This document shows positions 7,942 through 14,535 of a stretch of 14,557 bases of DNA, in pieces. The stretch is taken from assembly GCA_034172985.1 (NCBI GenBank), contig JAXFDY010000092.1, forward strand, positions 1 to 14,557, read 5' to 3'. The translations under genes were made by a program, and so were the position numbers. Below the pieces are notes generated by a model. The model saw nothing but the letters and a program-made list of their open reading frames with translations, was not told the origin of the DNA and searched no databases. Source of the stretch: CAG-303 sp034172985. Lineage in GTDB: Bacteria; Bacillota; Clostridia; Lachnospirales; Lachnospiraceae. Numbering within the stretch: the stretch's first letter is position 1; each line of letters opens with the position of its first letter.

Positions 7942-7992
7942 ATGTTTATCTAAAATGACTAAATATATAAAAAAATAATAAAAAAAATATTA

Positions 7993-8082
7993 AATTTGTC
8001 CATTGTATTTCGTTCCTGAACCTTGTAGAATAGATACGAAATTTATTCTAAAGAAAAGGACGAAAAATACAATGGACAAATT
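7993..8082 (+). promoter_or_regulatory. Inverted repeat that can hide the sulP ribosome site and start codon
   Basis: The left arm 7993-8017 pairs with the right arm 8057-8082. There are 18 uninterrupted Watson-Crick pairs (7993-8010 with 8065-8082), then two 3-bp blocks separated by a 2-nt bulge on the right and a 1-nt bulge on the left. The right arm contains the AAGGA ribosome site and the ATG (8072-8074) of sulP, so the folded RNA would block translation. The 39-nt spacer holds a smaller perfect repeat, TAGAATA (8026-8032) and TATTCTA (8044-8050). No U-tract follows. The pairing is read directly from the sequence; the regulatory role is inference. Confidence 0.7.
8003..8031 (+). promoter_or_regulatory. 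Candidate sulP promoter inside the inverted repeat
   Basis: TTGTAT (8003-8008), a 17-bp spacer and TAGAAT (8026-8031) form a moderate sigma-A match (3/6 and 5/6). A start near 8038 would give an mRNA lacking the left arm of the hairpin. The -35 is weak and the call is tentative. Confidence 0.3.
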
Positions 8083-9802
8083 ATCTCCAAAGCTGTTTTA
8101 TGTATTAAAGACATATACAAAAGAACAGTTTTTTAAAGACGTAATTTCCGGTATCATTGTTGCAATTATTGCCTTACCATTATCCATCGCTTTAGCGCTG
8201 GCATCAGGGGTAGAACCTCAGGTTGGTATTTATACAGCAATTGTAGCCGGATTTCTTATTTCCTTTTTAGGAGGAAGCAGAGTGCAGATTGCCGGGCCGA
8301 CAGCAGCATTTGCAACGATTGTGGCCGGCATTGTGGCTGAGAAAGGAATGGAAGGACTTGTCGTTGCAACGATTATGGCAGGTATCATTCTGATTATTAT
8401 GGGGCTTTGCAGATTCGGCACTTTGATAAAATTTATCCCTTATACTATTACAACCGGTTTTACAGCAGGTATTGCTGTAACTATTTTTATCGGTCAGATT
8501 AAAGATTTTCTTGGTGTGGACACAAGCTGCTATAAAGGGCAATCCATTGACACTATAGGAAAAATAAAAGCATTGGCGGCTGGTGTGGGAGAAAACGGAA
8601 TCAGTATCTGGGCTCTTGTGATTGGTGTGATTTCTCTTGTAATATTAATTGTATGGCCAAAAATCAATAAGATTATTCCTCCGTCACTGATTGCGGTCAT
8701 TGTGGCAGGTGCGATTGTATATTTTGTGGGCTTGTCAGAAGGACAGATTCCGGCAGTCAAGACCATTGGCACCTCATTCCAGATTCCTATGGGGCTGCCA
8801 CATATCTTTAAATTTGAAAATTTTCAGTTTTCCATGATTCGGGATTTGCTTCCGAATGCATTGACGATAGCAATACTTGCAGCTATTGAATCTTTACTTT
8901 CCTGTGTTGTATCTGATGGTATGATCGGAAGCCGTACCCGTACGAATATGGAACTTATTGCCCAGGGTGTGGGAAATATCGGTTCTGCCTTATTCGGAGG
9001 AATCCCGGCTACAGGTGCAATCGCAAGAACTGCTGCAAATGTTAAAAACGGCGGACGTTCTCCTGTGGCAGGTATGGTACATGCTGTCGTATTATGTATG
9101 ATGCTTCTTGTATTAATGCCGTTGGTAAAATTGATTCCTATGCCTTGTATTGCAGCAATTTTGTTTATGGTAGCATATAATATGAGTGGATGGAGAGCTG
9201 TTGCATCTACATTAAAACGTGCACCAAAAAGTGATATTGCAGTATTGTTAGTATCTTTTATTCTTACAGTGGTACTTGATCTTGTATATGCCATTGTTGT
9301 GGGACTTGTACTGGCATCTCTGCTATTTATGAAGAGAATGTCAGATGTAACGAATGTAGAAGGCTGGGAATATATTGATGATTATAATCGTGTAAAGTCT
9401 GAAGATGATAATTATGATGAAGAGTCTGATCCGGATAATATCAAATATAAATCAGTTCCAAAGAACACATTGGTATTTGAGATTACGGGCCCGTTGTTTT
9501 TCGGAGCAGCGGATAAGCTGTCAAGTATTGTGAATGATACAGATGAGGATATTATTATATTGCGAATGAGAAGTGTACCTGCTATGGATACCACTGTCAT
9601 GCACACATTGGAGTCGATTCTTGACACATGTGAAAAGAATAATATTGAGCTGATTTTCTCTCATGTAAACGAGCAGCCGATGGCAGTTATGGAAAAAGCC
9701 GGGTTTGTAGAGCGTCTGGGAAGAGAACAGTTTAGAAAGAATATTGATGATGCACTTGCGTATGCAGAAGAAATAGAAAATGCAAAGAACTCTGTTAAAT
9801 AA
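8072..9802 (+). CDS. SulP-family anion transporter with STAS domain
   Basis: Predicted inner-membrane secondary transporter of 576 residues, probably for sulfate, bicarbonate or another anion; the substrate cannot be read from sequence. The N-terminal part (about 15-410) is a multi-span SulP core with VISGIIVAIIALPLSIALA at the first helices, the QIAGPTAAFATIV substrate-site segment and the GGIPATGAIARTAANV motif. A charged linker (about 420-455) leads to a C-terminal STAS domain (about 455-565; GPLFFGAADKL to DTTVMHTLE). I chose the ATG at 8072 over an in-frame TTG at 8003: homology starts at MDKLSPK and an AAGGA site lies 11 nt upstream. The last codons form one arm of a terminator and the stop codon sits in its loop. 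Confidence 0.93.
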   Translation: MDKLSPKLFYVLKTYTKEQFFKDVISGIIVAIIALPLSIALALASGVEPQVGIYTAIVAGFLISFLGGSRVQIAGPTAAFATIVAGIVAEKGMEGLVVATIMAGIILIIMGLCRFGTLIKFIPYTITTGFTAGIAVTIFIGQIKDFLGVDTSCYKGQSIDTIGKIKALAAGVGENGISIWALVIGVISLVILIVWPKINKIIPPSLIAVIVAGAIVYFVGLSEGQIPAVKTIGTSFQIPMGLPHIFKFENFQFSMIRDLLPNALTIAILAAIESLLSCVVSDGMIGSRTRTNMELIAQGVGNIGSALFGGIPATGAIARTAANVKNGGRSPVAGMVHAVVLCMMLLVLMPLVKLIPMPCIAAILFMVAYNMSGWRAVASTLKRAPKSDIAVLLVSFILTVVLDLVYAIVVGLVLASLLFMKRMSDVTNVEGWEYIDDYNRVKSEDDNYDEESDPDNIKYKSVPKNTLVFEITGPLFFGAADKLSSIVNDTDEDIIILRMRSVPAMDTTVMHTLESILDTCEKNNIELIFSHVNEQPMAVMEKAGFVERLGREQFRKNIDDALAYAEEIENAKNSVK

Positions 9803-9822
9803 AACAGAGTTCTTTGCATTTT
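9777..9822. terminator. Bidirectional intrinsic terminator, sulP / cyclase
   Basis: A perfect 20-bp stem (9777-9796 with 9803-9822) encloses a 6-nt loop, AAATAA. The left arm is the end of the sulP coding sequence and the loop contains its TAA stop. The stem overlaps the first two bases of the convergent cyclase's stop codon. T-rich tails occur in both directions (GCATTTTATT on +, CATTTTCTATTTC on -), so it should end both transcripts. Confidence 0.85.
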
Positions 9823-11488
9823 ATTGTTCAAGCTCATGATAAAAGCAAAATGCATTTTTGGAAGCTTTTTTGACTTTATACATGGCAAGATCAGCATATA
9901 CAATAAGATCATCTGTGTTCTGGGTATCACGGGGATAGAGAGCGATACCCATACTACAGTGGATTGGATAGGAAAGCCCCTGTAAGTCGAAGGTTTTCCG
10001 GAAAATATCCAGACATGCGTTTGCCTCTGTAAGAAAAGAATCATCTTTATCCTGCTTGACAATCACAATAAATTCATCACCTGCGAAGCGGTAAGCAGTC
10101 AAATAATCAGTTGAGATATTTTTAAGACGAAGACCAATCTGATGTAGAGCTTCATCTCCGATGCTGTGTCCATAATTATCATTGATTTTTTTGAAATTAT
10201 CAATATCCAGCATAATCAGAGCAAAAGGTTCGCTTGACTGGGAAAGTGTTTCCAGATCTTTTTTAAAACAGGTACGATTCGGAATACCGGTTACATAATC
10301 ATGGTAGTATGCATTTTCCAGATTTTGTTTGGCACTTCTTAATTCTTTTGAAAGTCTGCGGTGAACCACATTGTCATACAATGAGATAATCATAATTAAA
10401 ATCAGTAACAAAATGATAATCACGGCAGGTATAATCGCTTCTTTATTGTGTTCCCAAAAAGATTCTTCGTGATTCACGATTTCTGCTCCCTCAGGAATCA
10501 GTGATAAATCCAGATTAAATTTTTTCATCACAGTTTCATCAATACAATAAATATTCGGACTGTCTACCACCACATCAAATTCTGCTGGAGATGTTCCGTT
10601 GATGATTTTTGTAGCGATTTCTGCTGCAATTTTACCGGAAAGCTCCATAGAAACAATATTTCCACCAAGCAAACCCTCCCCGATTCCGCCGGAAACCATA
10701 CGGAATGCCGGAACCTTTGCATATTCGGAAATAAGTTGGATCGACTGGGCATTTGTATAGTGAACGCCATCCGCATCTTCTGTCATAACCACATAAATCA
10801 AAATACTGTCTGTATCTACAGAGGCGATTGCATCTTTTAACTCATCAGAAGTCAGCTCGGATGTATTGATTTCCGTGAATTCTAATTCGGGATAAAGCTC
10901 TGCATTCTGATAAAATTTTGTCCGTTCTGCTTCGCCGGTAATAGAATTGTCCAAAATACCGACTACTTTCGTTGCTTTTGGATAAAGAGTGCGGGCAAAT
11001 TCGATATTTTTTTCGAAAGATAGTTTTTCTAAAATACCGGTAATCAGAGGATCCTCTGCAGCTTGCACCGCCAGTTCTTCGTTGTTTATGCCTTCAAATA
11101 TAATAGGAATATCAGGGAAAAGTTCATCGCGATGTTCCAATGCAAACATGAGAGCTGCATCATCTCCTAAAATGACAACATCGTATGGCTCTACATTTTC
11201 CAGCCGATATTTGAGTCCTTCATAAAACATTTGGAGATGTTCTTCGCTGGTGAACCGTTTGGTATCCATAAATTCATAATCTACTGTTGTGTTAGACGAT
11301 ATTCCTTCTTTGATGCCTTCTATCTGTATCTGAACAGTGTCCCAGGCATAAGAATAGGAACTGATAAACAGAATACGTCCTTCAGTATCGGAATCTGTGT
11401 CACACCTTGCCCTAGATGTATGTAAGACAGGTAAAAGAAACACAATTACGATACAAAGCAGCATACGTTTCAAAGTACCTTTTTTCAT
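9821..11488 (-). CDS. Membrane diguanylate cyclase with periplasmic-binding-protein-like sensor
   Basis: Predicted to make cyclic di-GMP in response to an external ligand. The 555-residue protein has an N-terminal signal/anchor helix (about 9-25) and an extracellular domain (about 38-325) resembling the ABC substrate-binding family PF04392 (ILFISSYSYAWDTVQ..., DVVILGDDAALMF, PIIFEGIN). A second membrane helix (about 351-370) and a short coiled linker follow, then a GGDEF domain (about 395-550). The catalytic loop reads AGDEF (469-473) instead of GGDEF. LDIDNFKKIND and HSIGDEALHQI, with their metal- and nucleotide-binding residues, are present. The RxxD inhibitory site expected a few residues before the loop is missing. 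An AGDEF loop is compatible with activity in some known cyclases. It is monocistronic and divergent from the loaP-like gene. Confidence 0.88.
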   Translation of the reverse strand: MKKGTLKRMLLCIVIVFLLPVLHTSRARCDTDSDTEGRILFISSYSYAWDTVQIQIEGIKEGISSNTTVDYEFMDTKRFTSEEHLQMFYEGLKYRLENVEPYDVVILGDDAALMFALEHRDELFPDIPIIFEGINNEELAVQAAEDPLITGILEKLSFEKNIEFARTLYPKATKVVGILDNSITGEAERTKFYQNAELYPELEFTEINTSELTSDELKDAIASVDTDSILIYVVMTEDADGVHYTNAQSIQLISEYAKVPAFRMVSGGIGEGLLGGNIVSMELSGKIAAEIATKIINGTSPAEFDVVVDSPNIYCIDETVMKKFNLDLSLIPEGAEIVNHEESFWEHNKEAIIPAVIIILLLILIMIISLYDNVVHRRLSKELRSAKQNLENAYYHDYVTGIPNRTCFKKDLETLSQSSEPFALIMLDIDNFKKINDNYGHSIGDEALHQIGLRLKNISTDYLTAYRFAGDEFIVIVKQDKDDSFLTEANACLDIFRKTFDLQGLSYPIHCSMGIALYPRDTQNTDDLIVYADLAMYKVKKASKNAFCFYHELEQ

Positions 11489-11548
11489 AGTTATTTTTCC
11501 TTCCGTATTTGATTGTAGGAATTATATCCGAATCACTTATTTATATAT

Positions 11549-11577
11549 ATTATAAGCAAATTGTACAAAAAATTCAA
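11549..11577 (-). promoter_or_regulatory. Sigma-A promoter of the diguanylate cyclase gene
   Basis: On the - strand, TTGAAT (11577-11572), a 17-bp spacer and TATAAT (11554-11549) point at the cyclase gene, giving a leader of roughly 54 nt. A second TATAAT at 11526-11521 lacks a good -35. Confidence 0.65.
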
Positions 11578-11611
11578 GCTATTTTCGTGTTATTTGTTTA
11601 AATATTAAAGT

Positions 11612-11641
11612 GTTGCAAAGTATGGATATGATAGTTGCAAA
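11612..11641. repeat. GTTGCAAA direct repeat upstream of the loaP-like gene
   Basis: GTTGCAAA occurs at 11612-11619 and 11634-11641, 22 bp apart (about two helical turns). The second copy overlaps the proposed -35 of the loaP-like gene. The spacing would suit an operator, but with only two short copies this is tentative. Confidence 0.3.
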
Positions 11642-11663
11642 AAAACAGAGGATATGTTAAACT
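11635..11663 (+). promoter_or_regulatory. Candidate promoter of the loaP-like gene
   Basis: TTGCAA (11635-11640), a 17-bp spacer and TAAACT (11658-11663, 4/6 to consensus) lie 50 nt before the ATG. It is a moderate match, and other AT-rich hexamers nearby could serve instead. Confidence 0.4.
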
Positions 11664-11713
11664 TTATCAAGAAAAATTTTGTACTTGAAATAAATTGAGA
11701 GGGATTAATACTG

Positions 11714-12466
11714 ATGGAAAAATGGTATGTAATTCAAACCAGAGTAAATGATGAAGAAAAACTTGTGGAGCTGATAAACAAAATGGTTCCAAAGGAAGAA
11801 GGACTGTACCAGGAGTGTTTTGTTCCGAGATATGAAAATGTCTGGCGGTTAAAAGGATTTAACCTGATTCTGGTGGAGTGTATGTTCCGTGGATATGTTT
11901 TTGTTATTACAGAGCATCCGGAAGAATTGTTTATTCGTTTAAAAAGTGTTCCTAAATTATCAAAAATCCTTGGGGAAGTGTCCGATGACGGTGGCAGGGA
12001 GTTTATCCCTTTATCCGATGAAGAACAGACTTTTATGGAAAATATTCTGGATCCATCAGATTATGTTGTCCACCGGAGTCTGGTTCACAGAAATGCACAG
12101 GGAAGAATCGATATGGCAAAGGGGCCCCTTGTAAATTATGTGGACAAAATCGTGAAGGTAGATAATTCCCATAGAAGAATTTTTGTTGAATTAGAACTTT
12201 TTGGCAAGGTGCGCAGAATTAAATTCTGTTTTATGACGGACGACGACTGCAGAATCGAAAATAAGGAGTTACCGGAATGGGAAAAACCGGAATTTTGTTA
12301 TCAACCGGGCGATATCATCAAAATTGATTCGGAAGCATATCTGGATCAGGAGTTTGAAATCAAAAAGATTGATGAAAAAAAACGGACGGTAACGGTAGAA
12401 GTAGATATGTTTGGAAATGCCATAGAGATGATCGTAGATGCGGACCATATCATAAAAATAGAATAG
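11714..12466 (+). CDS. loaP: LoaP-like specialised NusG paralog with two KOW domains
   Basis: Predicted transcription elongation factor. NusG paralogs of the LoaP group bind RNA polymerase through the NGN domain and act as operon-specific antiterminators, some by recognising a leader RNA hairpin. Residues 1-113 form the NGN domain (KWYVIQTR at the start, then MFRGYVFV where NusG has FPGYV). A first KOW segment follows (about 130-173; GPLVNYVDKIVKVD to VELELFG). A second KOW follows it (about 196-250; YQPGDIIKI, IKKIDEKKRTVTV, VDMFG). At 250 residues it is about 70 longer than usual single-KOW LoaP or NusG, and the extra length is the second KOW. A GAGAGGGA site precedes the ATG. It stands alone, with no exopolysaccharide or antibiotic cluster beside it; its target is unknown. 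Its stop codon lies in a hairpin shared with the convergent GH43 gene. Confidence 0.82.
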   Translation: MEKWYVIQTRVNDEEKLVELINKMVPKEEGLYQECFVPRYENVWRLKGFNLILVECMFRGYVFVITEHPEELFIRLKSVPKLSKILGEVSDDGGREFIPLSDEEQTFMENILDPSDYVVHRSLVHRNAQGRIDMAKGPLVNYVDKIVKVDNSHRRIFVELELFGKVRRIKFCFMTDDDCRIENKELPEWEKPEFCYQPGDIIKIDSEAYLDQEFEIKKIDEKKRTVTVEVDMFGNAIEMIVDADHIIKIE

Positions 12467-12496
12467 GTGTTTGCGAAAGGTTTCACAAACACCTAT
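12463..12496 (-). terminator. Terminator of the GH43 gene
   Basis: ATAGGTGTTTG (12463-12473) and CAAACACCTAT (12486-12496) pair perfectly. On the - strand a T-G wobble extends this to a 15-bp stem with an ACCT loop, followed by TCTATTTTTATG. On the + strand the same position is a C-A mismatch and no U-tract follows. It therefore suits the GH43 transcript better than loaP, whose stop codon it contains. Confidence 0.75.
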
Positions 12497-12509
12497 AAAC
12501 ATAGATCGT

Positions 12510-14177
12510 CTAGTATTTTGTACCCCAGAGAGTTGAGTTATTATCACCCACGGCACTGAATACAAGACATTCAGTGCCGGCTTCATCTGTCATTTTGCAG
12601 AGCACACCATCGTAATTTGCAACGCCTATTTTAAAATGAATATAATAAGTCTTATCTTTCATTTCCCAGGTTCCTGTTAAATATCCGGAAAGAGTACCAT
12701 CATCATTTAATGAAACAGCATTATATTCCACAGCAGTTTTGTTGTCGGTAGGATCCTGTTTGATTACATAATAAGTTCCACAGATTTCTTTTTTATCATA
12801 TCCTTTTTCGGAAACTTCCTCACCATCATATTCATAAGGTAATACACAAGGCCATCCTTCTTCACTCATAAGCATTTGGTGGATACGCAGTTCATGACCT
12901 TCGTTTCCTGTACTAAATCTCTGATGATAGACCAGATACATTTTGTCTTCATCGATCAGTGCAGAATTATGGCCAGGGGCCATATATTTGTAGGAAAGGC
13001 TTGGCAGATTGTATGAACCCATTACCTTTACACCAATTCCATCATGTCCGGAAGTTCCCCAGACAGCCTCTTTTCCGGCTGCATCTACATAAGGTCCATC
13101 AGGACTCTCAGAGCGGAACATACGGATATTATAACCTTCATTTGCAGTCAGAAAACCATAGGACATATACAGATAATAATAATTTGTATTTTCATCATAT
13201 ATAATATACGGTCCTTCACCGGATTGCCTGAAACCACCGGCAATTTTCTTTCCAAAATAAATATCGGTAATCGAATTTCCATCTGTTATATTTTCCTGAG
13301 GATGAATCGGCTGTCCGGTTGAACGGTCGATTTCTAAAAGATAAATACCTCCGGACCAGGAACCATAAGCCATCCACATTCTTCCATCCGCATCATAGAA
13401 GAGACCGGGATCAATGGCGTTTGGATATAGATTTGCATTATATGCATCACCACTGAAATAATTTGAAGATAAATCTGCAAGAGAAACAGTGGATTTTCCG
13501 GTAGCTTCTTTGTAAACATCCAGAATATTAGTATTTGTATACTGTGTATCTACGGTTTTTGTACCCAGATTGCTTGTAGTGGTAACCGGATTACTGTTTT
13601 TGGTAAAACCGGAATATATAATCGTATCTACATACTCAAAAGGGCCATCTGCAGTTTTGCTTACTGCGTATCCGATACAGGAACGAATAGCTGTTGAAGA
13701 AGTACAGTAGTACATCATGTATGCACCTTTGGAGCCGTCGCTCCACACATATTCTTCATTATATGTAATATCAGGTGCCCATACAGCGTAGCCGTTTTTG
13801 CTATCTTCATCGTTCATACCGGCCCATTGAAAAGATTCCGAAAGGCTGGAACTGAGCGGCCCGTACACGGTATTGTTTGTATATCCCTGTGTTCCCAGAT
13901 AAGTCCATTTAATCAAATCTTTCGATGTAGCCTGAGCAAGGTGGGAACCATAAATATAATAAGTGCCATCGGCATCTTTAAATATAGATGGATCGTGAAT
14001 AGATACTCCGGTGAGGCTGGTCTGTTTCCCACCGGCCATTTTTGTCACTTCGACAGTTTCCGGTTCGGAAGCATTCTGTGTGGTTTTTTCTGAGCTGGTG
14101 TCAGAAGACTGGCAACCGGTAAGAGCCATGGCACTAATCAAACCGGCACAAAGTAAACATTGTTTTGTACGCGTCAT
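12510..14177 (-). CDS. Secreted GH43 endo-arabinanase lipoprotein
   Basis: Predicted cell-surface enzyme that cleaves alpha-1,5-linked arabinan, a pectin side chain. The 555-residue protein starts with a lipoprotein signal (LTGC, lipid-bearing Cys22) and a Ser/Thr/Glu-rich spacer. The five-bladed GH43 catalytic domain follows (about 57-435): base D62 in SIHDPSIF, the pKa-modulating D256 in NAIDPGLF and acid E321 in SGEGPYIIY. H403 in APGHNS matches the metal-site histidine of arabinanases. The C-terminal beta domain (about 440-555) resembles the extra domain of Bacillus AbnB-type enzymes (PF16369). I chose the ATG at 14177 (MTRTKQ) because GGAGG lies 8 nt upstream; an in-frame TTG at 14192 would place that site inside the gene. 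It has its own promoter and a structured leader. No transporter or regulator of arabinose is adjacent. Confidence 0.92.
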   Translation of the reverse strand: MTRTKQCLLCAGLISAMALTGCQSSDTSSEKTTQNASEPETVEVTKMAGGKQTSLTGVSIHDPSIFKDADGTYYIYGSHLAQATSKDLIKWTYLGTQGYTNNTVYGPLSSSLSESFQWAGMNDEDSKNGYAVWAPDITYNEEYVWSDGSKGAYMMYYCTSSTAIRSCIGYAVSKTADGPFEYVDTIIYSGFTKNSNPVTTTSNLGTKTVDTQYTNTNILDVYKEATGKSTVSLADLSSNYFSGDAYNANLYPNAIDPGLFYDADGRMWMAYGSWSGGIYLLEIDRSTGQPIHPQENITDGNSITDIYFGKKIAGGFRQSGEGPYIIYDENTNYYYLYMSYGFLTANEGYNIRMFRSESPDGPYVDAAGKEAVWGTSGHDGIGVKVMGSYNLPSLSYKYMAPGHNSALIDEDKMYLVYHQRFSTGNEGHELRIHQMLMSEEGWPCVLPYEYDGEEVSEKGYDKKEICGTYYVIKQDPTDNKTAVEYNAVSLNDDGTLSGYLTGTWEMKDKTYYIHFKIGVANYDGVLCKMTDEAGTECLVFSAVGDNNSTLWGTKY

Positions 14178-14325
14178 AAAGTTTTCCTCCAATACATATG
14201 ATTATTAGGCATTTGCGAAACTCTCCGGGGAGAGGACCGACAAATGAGCCTGATGTCGATTTTTTCGTGCTTTGCACTCTCAAAATCGACGCAAACATTC
14301 GAAATTGGCTCATTTTAAGTTATTA
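14178..14325 (-). ncRNA. Structured 5' leader of the GH43 gene (candidate riboregulator)
   Basis: Read on the - strand from the predicted start near 14324. P1 pairs 14315-14307 with 14250-14242 (9 bp). Inside it, P2 pairs 14290-14282 with 14263-14255 (9 bp). A purine-rich internal loop (GAGA opposite GAA) leads to P3, GTGC-AAA-GCAC. Downstream, CTCTCCCCGGAGAG (14234-14221) forms a small hairpin. It lies within a competing stem P4, in which GGC-ATTTG (14309-14307 area to 14241, with a 2-nt bulge) pairs with CAAATGCC (14215-14208). P4 uses the 3' arm of P1, so P1 and P4 exclude each other. TCCTC (14236-14232) could also pair with GAGGA of the ribosome site. I do not recognise a known riboswitch class. 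The pairings are seen directly; the switching role is inference. Confidence 0.6.
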
Positions 14326-14330
14326 AAATG

Positions 14331-14339
14331 ATTATAGCA
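14331..14339 (-). promoter_or_regulatory. Extended -10 promoter of the GH43 gene
   Basis: On the - strand TGCTATAAT is a full extended -10 element. No good -35 is present at 16-18 bp. The start would fall near 14324, the first base of the structured leader's P1 stem. Confidence 0.6.
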
Positions 14340-14371
14340 CACATTTCTATCAATTACTATGGAAATTTCCC

Positions 14372-14470
14372 TCAATATCTTCCTGCATCTTCATATTTTT
14401 CCGGCATCCAAACTTCAATATTTTTTCTAATTTTATTAAAAATTTCATACAAAAAACCTCCTATACTCAT
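14372..14470 (-). pseudogene. Probable gene relic, DUF5688-like N-terminus
   Basis: An open stretch on the - strand reads MSIGGFLYEIFNKIRKNI and then EVWMPEKYEDAGRY before a stop. From YEIF onward it resembles the first 25 residues of Lachnospiraceae DUF5688 proteins, which have an aromatic-x-x-F...MPEKY-x-DA pattern; this match is from memory. The full proteins are several hundred residues long, so this would be a truncated remnant. A strong AGGAGG lies inside it, 8 nt before an ATG (14448) in another frame. That frame gives a 32-residue ORF (14350-14448; MKFLIKLEKILKFGC...), which may be real or a shadow. The codons for MSIGGF overlap the ribosome site, so TTG at 14452 could have been the original start. 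The rest of 14326-14501 shows nothing else recognisable. Confidence 0.35.
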
Positions 14471-14501
14471 ACTGCAAACTTTGTGATATTTCTCTAACAA
14501 A

Positions 14502-14535
14502 AGGTGAGGAAACAATTTTATTCATCTCCTCACCT
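14502..14535 (-). terminator. Intrinsic terminator of the gene at the right edge
   Basis: AGGTGAGGA and TCCTCACCT (14502-14510 and 14527-14535) form a perfect 9-bp stem around a 16-nt loop. On the - strand it is followed by TTTTGTTAG. The stem overlaps the TAG stop of the upstream - strand gene, matching the layout of the other terminators in this window. Confidence 0.65.

Noticed and set aside
8003..8071. N-terminal extension of SulP from a TTG start.
   Set aside because: The extension shows no SulP homology, overlaps the hairpin arm, and the ATG at 8072 has its own ribosome site.
8824..9294. 156-codon ORF on the - strand within sulP.
   Set aside because: Antisense shadow of a well-supported membrane-protein gene, with no recognisable domain or ribosome site.
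14445..14525. 26-residue ORF MNKIVSSPFVREIS... on the - strand.
   Set aside because: It begins inside the loop of a terminator hairpin and has no properly spaced ribosome site; it is mentioned only as context for the relic.
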